Assembly: GCA_038207625.1 (NCBI GenBank)
Contig: JBBQZO010000015.1
Span: 61,039-125,038 of the forward strand
Source: JBBQZO01 sp038207625
GTDB taxonomy: Bacteria; Pseudomonadota; Gammaproteobacteria; Burkholderiales; Burkholderiaceae_D
DNA: 64,000 nucleotides
Reading direction: 5' to 3'
Shown piece by piece: positions 8,776 through 16,425 of the stretch (its first letter is position 1; the number at the start of each line of letters is the position of its first letter). Both the position numbers and the translations under genes were made by a program. A model generated the notes under the pieces. That model was not told the DNA's origin. It was given only the letters and a program-made list of their open reading frames with translations, and ran no database searches.

Positions 8776-9229
8776 GCTAGCTTTCGAAAGAGTAAATTGG
8801 ATCGGTGCAGCAGTGCTTTGGCATGCCGCGTGGGGTGTGAATAAAGATTGTCATTTCACCATGAAATTAGCGCTGCAGTCCAGTCCCGCGTGGGGTTGCT
8901 GTGGCGCGTCTGCGCCAACCCGGCCCGATGCATGGCCAGTCTGCTAAAATTGCCGCGCCGTCACCGACTGTTTCAGCTGCCACGCCGTAACGCCGACTTC
9001 GCTTCCTGCATGGGAAACGCAGCGGGTCAGACGGCCCGTGTGCTGTTAGTCGAAACAAGGTGTGACGGAATGTGCCGTTTCCAAGCGCTGCCATCGGGCA
9101 GGTCAGCAGACCGTGTGAGGTGCGCATGCTGGCCGTTGCCACGACGCGCGCGCGGTACCACGCAGCAAGCGCGGCCGCACTTTTGTCTGTGATGGCCATG
9201 CACCGCTACAGCGCCCTTCAGAATGCTCC
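8776..9229. other. Gene-free stretch between the lipoprotein and the pseudogene
   Basis: About 450 bases with no open frame that looks like protein on either strand. It may include further decayed 5' sequence of the neighbouring acyl-CoA dehydrogenase pseudogene, but I could not recognise any. Confidence 0.4.
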
Positions 9230-9926
9230 TCAAAGGGCTGTCATGGCCTACCTACAAGAACTCGCTGTCATCATCAAGGCTACGATTGCGCCGGCTGCGC
9301 TTGCCAATACCGGGACGACGTGTTGCCGGGCGCCGCGACATCGCCGCCGGCCGCCATCTGACGACGCTGACCTGCTCGGAGCTCGGATCGCGCAGTCATT
9401 TCTGGGCGCCGTGGGGCAGCGCGCGCCAACAAGGCGACAGCGTCCTCCGCGCTGGCAGCAAGGCCATGGTCACCTCGGCCGGCCAGGCTGACTCCTACGT
9501 CTGGTCGCGCGCACCGGCGGCGCTTGCCGGAGCGAGCACCTTGCGGCTGGTCGACAGCAAAACCGACGACGTCATCCAACCGAAGTATGACGACGGGCTG
9601 CGCCTGCGCGGCAACGCATCGTCGCCGGCGACGGCGCTGCGCGTGGCGGCATCGGCCACGCTGGGCAGTGACGGCGGCGATTGCGACATAATGATCGGCG
9701 CTGTGCTGCCGATGTTTTCGACGCTGATCGCAGCGTGCTCGATCGGCATCATGGACGGCTCGCTCGAAGCGTCCTGCGCTCACGTGAGCGGCAACAAGCT
9801 CGCGCATTTTGGCACACGCTGGCCGAGCTGCCGACGCGATGCTGCGCGTCATGCAGGTCAAGGCGGCAGCGCCCGCACGGCGCGCGAGTGCGGGACTCCA
9901 GGCGCGCGGGCACGCTGTTCGCCTAG
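9230..9926 (+). pseudogene. Decayed acyl-CoA dehydrogenase
   Basis: In one frame, from about 9334 to 9810, the translation is clearly acyl-CoA dehydrogenase. It contains RDIAAGRHLTTLTCSE, then SRSHFWAPWGSAR, MVTSAGQADSYVW, LRLRGNASSPATALRV and GDCDIMIGAVLPMFSTLIAACSIGIMDGS in order, as in family members with a SRSHFWAP segment. No N-terminal third is recognisable. The end moves into other frames (HTLAELPT, then MLRVMQVKAAAPARRA), so several frameshifts are needed. It is not closely related to the intact dehydrogenases at 4.9-7.3 kb. Its 3' remnant lies under the tail of the opposite-strand chemoreceptor gene. Confidence 0.72.
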
Positions 9927-11495
9927 TGCCGACGTGGCGCTCAATTTGAAGGCGCTGACCAGTCGCGCCAGGGCGATCGCCTGTTGCTGCACGTGGGTCG
10001 CGGCCGCCGCCGCTTCTTCAACGGCACCGGCGTTGTGCTGCATGATGCTGTCCATTTCGGTGATTGCCTGGTTGACCTGCTCGATGCCGACACTCTGCTC
10101 GCGACTGGCCGCGCTGATGTCGCTGACGTAAGCGGCCACCTGTTGTACCGAGGCGACGATCTGTTCCATCGTTGCACCAGCCAAATCGACCAGTTTGCTG
10201 CCGGTGTCAACCGTGCCCACCTCGTCGGTAATCAATAGTTTGATCTCCTTGGCGGCGCTGGCCGAGCGCTGCGCCAGGATGCGCACTTCGCCTGCAACGA
10301 CGGCAAATCCACGCCCCTGTTCGCCTGCGCGGGCCGCTTCGACGGCGGCATTGAGTGCAAGAATATTGGTTTGAAATGCGATGGCGTCGATGACGCTGAT
10401 GATGTCGACGATCCGCTGCGAGCTGCCCTTGATCGACTCCATGGTCTCGATCACCTGGCGCACCGCGCGCCCGCCGTCGATCGCGGTGGTCGCCGCGTGG
10501 TTCACCAAACGGTTTGCCTCGTGCGCATTGTCGGCGTTTTGCTTGACGGTCGAGGTCAGTTGCTCCATCGACGAGGCGGTCTGTTGCAGCGAACTGGCCT
10601 GCGACTCCGTGCGGGCCGACAGCTCGTTGGTGGACGAGGCAATCTCCACCGAGCCGTTGCGCACGATCTCGCTGGCCGCCTTGATTTGTCCCACCAACAG
10701 TTTGACGTTGGTCTGCAGCACACGCAATGCCTGAAAGATGGCCGATACTTCACCGTCGCCGGTGGTGCTGATCGCGGCGCTCAGGTCGCCCGAACTCATG
10801 CGCTGAATGTCCGCATGGGCGCGCTGAAGCGGCGCGACGACGCTGCCCAACAGCAGCACGCACGCGGCCAGGCAGACGAGGATGCCCAACACGCAGAAGG
10901 CGTTTTGCAATGGGTCCGCGGGCGACGCTTTCGTCGCGCCCACACCCAGCGTAGCCAGAAACAGCAGCGCCAACAGCGCAAACGGCACGATGATCTTGGT
11001 GCTCAGCGACACTTGGCATAGCGCGGCCAGTTTGCGCAGCGAGGAATTGCGAACCGCATTGCCCTCGCACACGCGTAGTTTGCCGCTGCCCCCGTTGATG
11101 GCGCGATATGCCTGTTCTGCGGCGGCCACTTGGGCGCGGGTTGGTTTGACGCGTATCGATGTGTAGCCGGTGATCTGGCCGATTTCTATGAGCGGCGCGG
11201 CGTTCGCCTCGACCCAGTAGAAATCGCCGTTCTTGCAGCGGTTTTTGACCATGCCCGTCCAGGCCTTGCCGCTTTTGAGGGTACGCCACATGTCGGCGAA
11301 CGCCTCCGCTGGCATGTCGGGATGGCGCACGATGTTTTGTGGCTGCCCCATCAGCTCGGCCTCCGAGAAACCGCTGACGTTGACGAAGTCGGCGTTGACG
11401 AAGGTGATCTGACCCATCAGGTCGGTCTTCGACACGATGGTTTCCGTGTCCTCAAGAATGTATTCGATACCGCTGACTGGCAAATTGTTGCGCAT
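9858..11495 (-). CDS. PAS-containing methyl-accepting chemotaxis protein, Aer-like
   Basis: A 545-residue energy or redox taxis transducer. An N-terminal PAS domain (about 15-120, with NRCKNGDFYWVEAN as in Aer) is followed by two membrane helices (about 168-188 and 197-218), a HAMP region, and a full signalling domain with the hairpin tip AFQTNILALNAAVEAARAGEQGRGFAVVAGEVR. Signalling is expected through CheW/CheA. The conserved part ends at SAFKLS. The last ~20 residues are Arg/Pro-rich and are encoded over the remnant of the opposite-strand pseudogene, so the original stop was probably lost. Confidence 0.92.
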   Translation of the reverse strand: MRNNLPVSGIEYILEDTETIVSKTDLMGQITFVNADFVNVSGFSEAELMGQPQNIVRHPDMPAEAFADMWRTLKSGKAWTGMVKNRCKNGDFYWVEANAAPLIEIGQITGYTSIRVKPTRAQVAAAEQAYRAINGGSGKLRVCEGNAVRNSSLRKLAALCQVSLSTKIIVPFALLALLFLATLGVGATKASPADPLQNAFCVLGILVCLAACVLLLGSVVAPLQRAHADIQRMSSGDLSAAISTTGDGEVSAIFQALRVLQTNVKLLVGQIKAASEIVRNGSVEIASSTNELSARTESQASSLQQTASSMEQLTSTVKQNADNAHEANRLVNHAATTAIDGGRAVRQVIETMESIKGSSQRIVDIISVIDAIAFQTNILALNAAVEAARAGEQGRGFAVVAGEVRILAQRSASAAKEIKLLITDEVGTVDTGSKLVDLAGATMEQIVASVQQVAAYVSDISAASREQSVGIEQVNQAITEMDSIMQHNAGAVEEAAAAATHVQQQAIALARLVSAFKLSATSALGEQRARAPGVPHSRAVRALPP

Positions 11496-12062
11496 AAACT
11501 ACTCCGAAAGCATGTGTCTACCGACCCGTGCCAATCCGAAATCCGGGGCGTGAGTGCGCCGGTCAGACAGGACGTCGATGGTTCACTGCGCACCCGATGA
11601 CGGGGCGGCGGACGGTTTGGACCGAAACCGGAACGGACAGAACGCCGGCGAGATTCTGGCCAGCCATGTGATGCGGTCGCTGCGGGGGAGGGGCAGCGTA
11701 CCTGAGCGTGCTTGTCGCCTGTATTGTGCAATGCAGACGGTCGTAACTCTCAGGCGTTATTGTTGTGCTACCGTATTTTACATTGCTGCCGGGGAGAAAT
11801 TCCTACGAGAAATGGAAATTTCTACATTGCGCATTGATCGTCAGTGTTTTGATCTGGCGCAAAGACAATCTAAGCTGCTGGAAGGGGCGTCCGATGGACG
11901 TGCAAAACCAGGCACACAGTTGGGGCTTCGGTCAATCGGCTGATAACATTCAGATATAATGCATCTTAAAGTGCGACTATCGACATGGCGATTCTCATGG
12001 CGTCGCCGGGTTGTCCCGTTCCGTAGCGCAAGGCGCACCACGCGCGCAGGAGTACAACGCCG
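11496..12062. other. Gene-free stretch between the chemoreceptor and the DUF3079 gene
   Basis: About 570 bases, less GC-rich than its surroundings. Open frames inside do not look like protein. TATAAT at 11955-11960 could be the -10 box for the DUF3079 gene, although no good -35 is seen. An imperfect inverted repeat of AGAAATT and AAATTTCT type lies near 11796-11825. The left part should hold the chemoreceptor promoter. Confidence 0.4.
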
Positions 12063-12323
12063 ATGGCCAAAATCTTTCCCGTCAATCCGCCGCACCCCGA
12101 ACGCTTGTGTTGGGGATGTGATAAATATTGCCCGGTCGATGCGCTGGCCTGCGGGAACGGCTCCGAGCGCACTCAGCACCCGGTCGAGATGTTTGGTGTC
12201 GACTGGCTCACGTGGGGAATCGACGCCACAACGGCGCCGGACAAGGCGCAGGCGGACTCGCCGTCAATTGACGGCGAGCTATCCGGTGCCGCTTGCGCGC
12301 CAATGCGCGCTGATGCGCCCTGA
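12063..12323 (+). CDS. DUF3079 family small Cys-rich protein
   Basis: An 86-residue protein that begins with the family's typical block: FPVNPPHPERLCWGCDKYC, then a further Cys in LACGNGSERT and FGVDWLTWG. The clustered cysteines (CWGCxxYC...C) suggest metal binding. The last ~30 residues are variable. No function is known for the family, and it stands alone between convergent and divergent neighbours. Confidence 0.85.
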   Translation: MAKIFPVNPPHPERLCWGCDKYCPVDALACGNGSERTQHPVEMFGVDWLTWGIDATTAPDKAQADSPSIDGELSGAACAPMRADAP

Positions 12324-12421
12324 GTGCAGCGCGCACCGGCGCGCCGACGTCGCGGGGAGCGGCAAGAGTGTCCTCAGTCTGCAGATGTGGTTCGGGCTTG
12401 GCTAAACCGACGCCGAACCGC

Positions 12422-13477
12422 TCAGCTCTGGTGTAGCGAGCGTGCCGCCGCCAGCATGGCCGGCGCGGAGATGTCGTCCAGTTCCAGCACCTGCGCCTGA
12501 TCGAACTGCGTGAAGTTGCGGTCGATCGAGCGCAGATACGCTGGATCGTAGTGGTCCAGCAGCAGCTCATCGACCAGTGCGGCCATCTGCCCGCCATTGG
12601 CCAGCCCATGCCAGCGCCCGATCTTGTCGGCGCCGTGCAGTTTGACCAGACAGTCGAGCTGGGTGTTCAGGATGGCCGGATCTTTGGTAAAGTGTTCGTA
12701 GTCTTCCATCAGCAGACGCACCCGGTTCGGGCGCGACAGCGCCAGCGAGATGCACGGCGAGGCCCGCATCGCTCCCATCAGCGCATCCGGAACGCGCAAA
12801 TTGCCCACCTTCTTGCTCTCGGACTCGACGAACACCGGCAGCGCTGGGTCGAACTTGCGCAGCTTCTGCCAGATCAGGCTGTCGAACATCTTCTGTGAAG
12901 GCTGCGGCTGGCTGGGCAAATTGCCCAGCACCGAACCGCGATGGACGGCCAACTGTTCCAGGTCGAGCACTTGCGCGCCGATCGCATTGAGCACTTCGAG
13001 CAGGCGGCTCTTGCCACTGCCGGTGGTGCCGCAAATGACGCGAAACGGCAACTGCGGCGGCACCGCCAGCGCCTCGCTGACGTGCGCGCGATAGGCTTTG
13101 TAGCCGCCGTCGAGCTGGATCGCCGGCCAGCCGATCTTGGCCAGAATGTGCGCCATCGCGCCGCTGCGGTTGCCGCCGCGCCAGCAGTAGACCAGCGGCT
13201 TCCAGTCGCGCGGCTTGTCGATAAAACTCTGTTCCAGGTGGCGCGCGATATTGCGCGACACCAGCGCCGCGCCCACTTTCTTCGCTTCGAAAGCATTGAC
13301 CTGCTTGTACATGGTGCCGATGCGGATGCGCTCGTCGTCGTCCAGCACCGGGCAGTTGATTGCGCCGGGAAGGTGGTCGAGCGCAAATTCGGACGGGCTG
13401 CGCACGTCGATGATGGCGTCGAATTGGTCCAGCTCGGGCAGTACGTCGGCAAAACTTAACAGGGCGGGATACTTCAT
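12422..13477 (-). CDS. mnmH: tRNA 2-selenouridine synthase
   Basis: Replaces sulfur by selenium at the wobble 2-thiouridine of tRNAs for Lys, Glu and Gln, via a geranylated intermediate. The 351-residue protein has an N-terminal rhodanese domain with active Cys98 in VYCWRGGNRSGA and a C-terminal P-loop domain with GTTGSGKS at about 150-157. Its ATG overlaps the stop of the upstream esterase gene (ATGA), so the two form an operon. The selenophosphate synthetase SelD that supplies selenium is not in this window. Confidence 0.93.
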   Translation of the reverse strand: MKYPALLSFADVLPELDQFDAIIDVRSPSEFALDHLPGAINCPVLDDDERIRIGTMYKQVNAFEAKKVGAALVSRNIARHLEQSFIDKPRDWKPLVYCWRGGNRSGAMAHILAKIGWPAIQLDGGYKAYRAHVSEALAVPPQLPFRVICGTTGSGKSRLLEVLNAIGAQVLDLEQLAVHRGSVLGNLPSQPQPSQKMFDSLIWQKLRKFDPALPVFVESESKKVGNLRVPDALMGAMRASPCISLALSRPNRVRLLMEDYEHFTKDPAILNTQLDCLVKLHGADKIGRWHGLANGGQMAALVDELLLDHYDPAYLRSIDRNFTQFDQAQVLELDDISAPAMLAAARSLHQS

Positions 13478-14103
13478 CGTTTTTTAATCAGTGCAGAAAA
13501 TTGCGGCCAGATGTTGGTCAGGATGAGAGGGTGGGCAACGGCCAGCGGGTGCAGCCGGTCCGGCTGGAACAGCTGCGGCTTGTCGGCCACGCCGGCGAGC
13601 ATGAACGGCACCAGCGACGTTTTGAAGTCTTTGGCCAATTTGCCGTACAGGCCGTAGTAGCGCTCAGTATACTCGCGCCCGTAGTTGGGCGGCAGGCGCA
13701 TGCCCAGCAACAGCACCTGGGCTTTGTCGTGTTGGGTCAGCGTCAGCATGGCGCGAAAGTTGGCATCGGCGGCGGCCACCGGCAAGCCGCGCAGGCCGTC
13801 GTTGGCGCCCAGCTCGATGACCACGATGTCGGGATGATACTGCGCCATCAGCGCCGGCAGGCGCGCCCGTCCACCACTGGTGGTTTCGCCGCTGATGCTG
13901 GCGTTGACGACAGTGGCGTCAAGTTTCTCGCGTTTGAGCCGTTGTTCGAGCAGCGCGACCCAGCCGCTGCCGCGCGTGAGGCCGTACTCGGCCGACAGGC
14001 TATCGCCCAGCACGAGCACCGTTTTTGGTGCAGAATAGGCGCTCGCCATGGCGCCGCACAACACGAGCGCGAGCAGCCCCTCTTTTTTTAGAAAACCCAG
14101 CAT
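13474..14103 (-). CDS. tesA: Arylesterase / acyl-CoA thioesterase I-like GDSL hydrolase
   Basis: A 209-residue periplasmic SGNH hydrolase with signal peptide (hydrophobic 8-22, cleavage near SAYSA). Block I GDSLS holds Ser35, block III is GAND, and the final DRLHP supplies Asp and His. It probably acts as a thioesterase/lysophospholipase/arylesterase, as does E. coli TesA. It is followed without gap by mnmH. It is divergent from a YbbA-like ATPase, as tesA and ybbA are in E. coli. The two divergent ATG codons share the same CATG at 14101-14104. Confidence 0.9.
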   Translation of the reverse strand: MLGFLKKEGLLALVLCGAMASAYSAPKTVLVLGDSLSAEYGLTRGSGWVALLEQRLKREKLDATVVNASISGETTSGGRARLPALMAQYHPDIVVIELGANDGLRGLPVAAADANFRAMLTLTQHDKAQVLLLGMRLPPNYGREYTERYYGLYGKLAKDFKTSLVPFMLAGVADKPQLFQPDRLHPLAVAHPLILTNIWPQFSALIKKR

Positions 14104-14818
14104 GCCTGACAATCCCGAAGTGGTCACAAATTTGAATGGCAATCCCGTCCCCGCCGCCTGCGCCATCGCCGTGATCGGCTTGAGCAAGCGGGTGGCCGAC
14201 GCCAGCGGTGAGCTGACGATTTTGCATAGTGTGGATTTTACAGTGCAACGGGGCGAGACGCTCGCCATTGTGGGCGCGTCGGGCTCGGGCAAGTCGACTT
14301 TGCTCGGCTTGCTGGCGGGGCTGGACAGCCCGAGCGACGGGCGCGTGATGCTCGACGGGGTCGACATTTTCGCGCTCGACGAGGATGGCCGCGCGCTGTT
14401 ACGCAAACAAAAACTCGGTTTCGTGTTCCAGTCGTTCCAGTTGCTGGCCCATTTGACGGCGCTGGAAAACGTGATGCTGCCGCTGGAACTGCGCGCCGAC
14501 CCGGATGCGCGCGCGAAGGCCGAGGCGATGCTGGGACGCGTTGGCCTGGCGAGCCGGCTGAAGCACTACCCCAAGTATCTGTCCGGCGGCGAGCAGCAGC
14601 GCGTGGCGCTGGCGCGCGCCTTCGTGACCGAACCGCCGCTGCTGTTTGCCGACGAACCGACCGGCAGCCTCGATGCGGCCACCGGCGAGGCGGTCATCGC
14701 GCTGATGTTCGAACTCAATCGCGAACGCGGCTCGACGCTGGTGCTGGTGACGCACGATCCATCGATCGCTGCGCGTTGCGCACGCACTATCACGATAGCG
14801 GCCGGACGTCTGGTCTGA
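14102..14818 (+). CDS. ybbA: ABC transporter ATP-binding protein, YbbA/LolD-like
   Basis: A 238-residue ATPase of the MacB/LolD/FtsE class. Walker A is GASGSGKST near residues 60-68, the signature is LSGGEQQRVALARA, and Walker B is LLFADEPTGSLDA. It is divergent from the tesA-like gene, the same pairing as E. coli ybbA-tesA, but the large permease (ybbP) that normally follows is absent; the next gene, nnr, is on the other strand and overlaps its end by 29 bases. I start at ATG 14102. An upstream in-frame ATG at 14048 would lie inside tesA. There is no good ribosome site. Confidence 0.88.
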   Translation: MPDNPEVVTNLNGNPVPAACAIAVIGLSKRVADASGELTILHSVDFTVQRGETLAIVGASGSGKSTLLGLLAGLDSPSDGRVMLDGVDIFALDEDGRALLRKQKLGFVFQSFQLLAHLTALENVMLPLELRADPDARAKAEAMLGRVGLASRLKHYPKYLSGGEQQRVALARAFVTEPPLLFADEPTGSLDAATGEAVIALMFELNRERGSTLVLVTHDPSIAARCARTITIAAGRLV

Positions 14819-16304
14819 CGGTGCTGGCGACCAGTCGGTTAAGCATCGTGCGGATGGCCAGCGGCAGTTCGCTGGCGCAAAGGCCGATCGGGCCGCTGCC
14901 GTCAGCGACCAGTTGATCGGCCGCCGCGCCGTGCATCCACACAGCGGCCAGCGTGGCCGCGTGCGCCGGCCAGCCTTGCGCCAATAGTGCTCCGCACAGG
15001 CCCGCTAACACGTCGCCGGTGCCGCCGGTGGCCAGTCCGGGATTGCCGCTGGTGTTGATGGCCGGCGTGCTGTTTGGCGCGGCGACGATGCTGCCTGCGC
15101 CTTTGAGCACGACCACCGCACCATAGCGCGCCACCAGCGCGTGCGCCGCGCCCAGACGATCGGCCTGTACGGCGGCGCTCGCAATCCCAAGCAAACGCGC
15201 CGCCTCCAGCGGGTGCGGGGTCAGCACCGTTGCGGCGCGCCGTCCACTCAGTAGCGCTTGCAGCGCAGGATCGGCCGCGATCAGATTGAGTGCGTCTGCG
15301 TCGAGCACCAGCGCGCTGTCCGATTCCAGCGCCCGGGCCAGCAATTGCCTGGCCACGTCGGCGGAGCCCATGCCCGGACCGACTACCAGCGTTGCGCTGG
15401 CCAGCTCAAACTGGGCCGCGTCGCGAAACATCAGCTCCGGGTGCGCGCTGTCATACGCCGGCCCGGCGGCGAGCATGGCCACGTACACGCGGCCGGCGCC
15501 GCCAAACAGCGCCGCGCGCGCCGCCAGCACCGCCGCGCCGGCCATGCCGTGTGCGCCGCCCAACACGGCAACGCTGCCGAAGCTGCCCTTGTGCGAGTTG
15601 GCCGCGCGCGCTGTCAGATGCTGCTGAAACACGGCCGGCCCGCTCAGTTGTGCGCTTGGCGCGGGCAATAACGCCGGGTCAATACCCAGCGTCGCCAGTT
15701 GCACTGCGCCCGCCAGGTCGCAACCGTCGCAGGTGTGCAAGCCCGGTTTGTCGCCGATGAAGGTGATGGTGTGGCTGGCCTTGATTGCGCAGCCATCTGG
15801 TCCGACCACGGTGCCGGTGTCGCCATCGAGACCGCTCGGCAGGTCCAGCGCCAGCACCGGACAATCCAGTGCATTGACCTGCGTGACGAGCTCGCGCGCG
15901 GGGCCGACAAGCGGGCGCGCCAGCCCGATCCCGAACAGCCCGTCGACCACCAGGTCCCAACGGCGCGCGCGCAGTGGCAGCGACTCGAACTGCAGCGCAG
16001 CCGATTCGGCGCGGGCGCGCGCCTGCGCCGTTTCGGGTGAGGGCGCGGCGGCGCCGGCCAACAGCAGCACGCTGACGTCGACGCCCGCGTCGGCCAGGTG
16101 GGCGGCCAGCTCGAGCGCGTCGCCGCCATTGTTGCCGGGCCCGGCCAGCACCAGCACGGCGGCGTTCGGGTGGGCCGCGATCAGGGCCAGCGCCGCATTG
16201 GCGGCGGCCAGCCCGGCGCGTTGCATCAGCGTGCCAGGGGGCAGAGTGTGCGCTGCGGCCTGCTCGATGGTGCGAATCTGGGCGACGCTATACAGTGCTT
16301 TCAT
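14790..16304 (-). CDS. nnr: Bifunctional NAD(P)H-hydrate epimerase / ADP-dependent dehydratase
   Basis: Repairs damaged NADHX and NADPHX. The 504-residue protein has an N-terminal epimerase domain (YjeF-N, about 1-215, with GPGNNGGD) and a C-terminal kinase-fold dehydratase domain (about 225-495, with GPGMG and NPGLATGGTGDVLAG). The start is ATG 16304 with AAGGA upstream; the frame runs further up without support. It is convergent with the ABC ATPase and divergent from the 5-oxoprolinase gene. Confidence 0.94.
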   Translation of the reverse strand: MKALYSVAQIRTIEQAAAHTLPPGTLMQRAGLAAANAALALIAAHPNAAVLVLAGPGNNGGDALELAAHLADAGVDVSVLLLAGAAAPSPETAQARARAESAALQFESLPLRARRWDLVVDGLFGIGLARPLVGPARELVTQVNALDCPVLALDLPSGLDGDTGTVVGPDGCAIKASHTITFIGDKPGLHTCDGCDLAGAVQLATLGIDPALLPAPSAQLSGPAVFQQHLTARAANSHKGSFGSVAVLGGAHGMAGAAVLAARAALFGGAGRVYVAMLAAGPAYDSAHPELMFRDAAQFELASATLVVGPGMGSADVARQLLARALESDSALVLDADALNLIAADPALQALLSGRRAATVLTPHPLEAARLLGIASAAVQADRLGAAHALVARYGAVVVLKGAGSIVAAPNSTPAINTSGNPGLATGGTGDVLAGLCGALLAQGWPAHAATLAAVWMHGAAADQLVADGSGPIGLCASELPLAIRTMLNRLVASTVRPDVRPLS

Positions 16305-16361
16305 GATGCGGGATCCTTGAATTGGCCAGATGGCCGGTGATTGCGCTATTGGCACGTCAAA

Positions 16362-16393
16362 TTGTTAAAAATGTCGCGCGGCGCGACTACAAT
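16362..16393 (+). promoter_or_regulatory. Probable 5-oxoprolinase promoter with internal palindrome
   Basis: TACAAT at 16388-16393 is a candidate -10 and a weak TTAAAA lies at 16365-16370, 17 bases upstream. Between them is a perfect inverted repeat, GTCGCGC / GCGCGAC with a one-base centre (16373-16387). That is a position where a bound regulator would block polymerase. The gap is shared with the divergent nnr gene. Confidence 0.4.
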
Positions 16394-16425
16394 ACACGCA
16401 CCGACGAAGCGCGCAAAGGGCACAC

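Noticed and set aside
9280..9861. A 193-codon minus-strand frame
   Set aside because: It is antisense to the recognisable acyl-CoA dehydrogenase remnant and has an Arg/Ala-rich shadow composition.
11554..11943. A 129-codon plus-strand frame before the DUF3079 gene
   Set aside because: No ribosome site, no family, and composition typical of chance frames.
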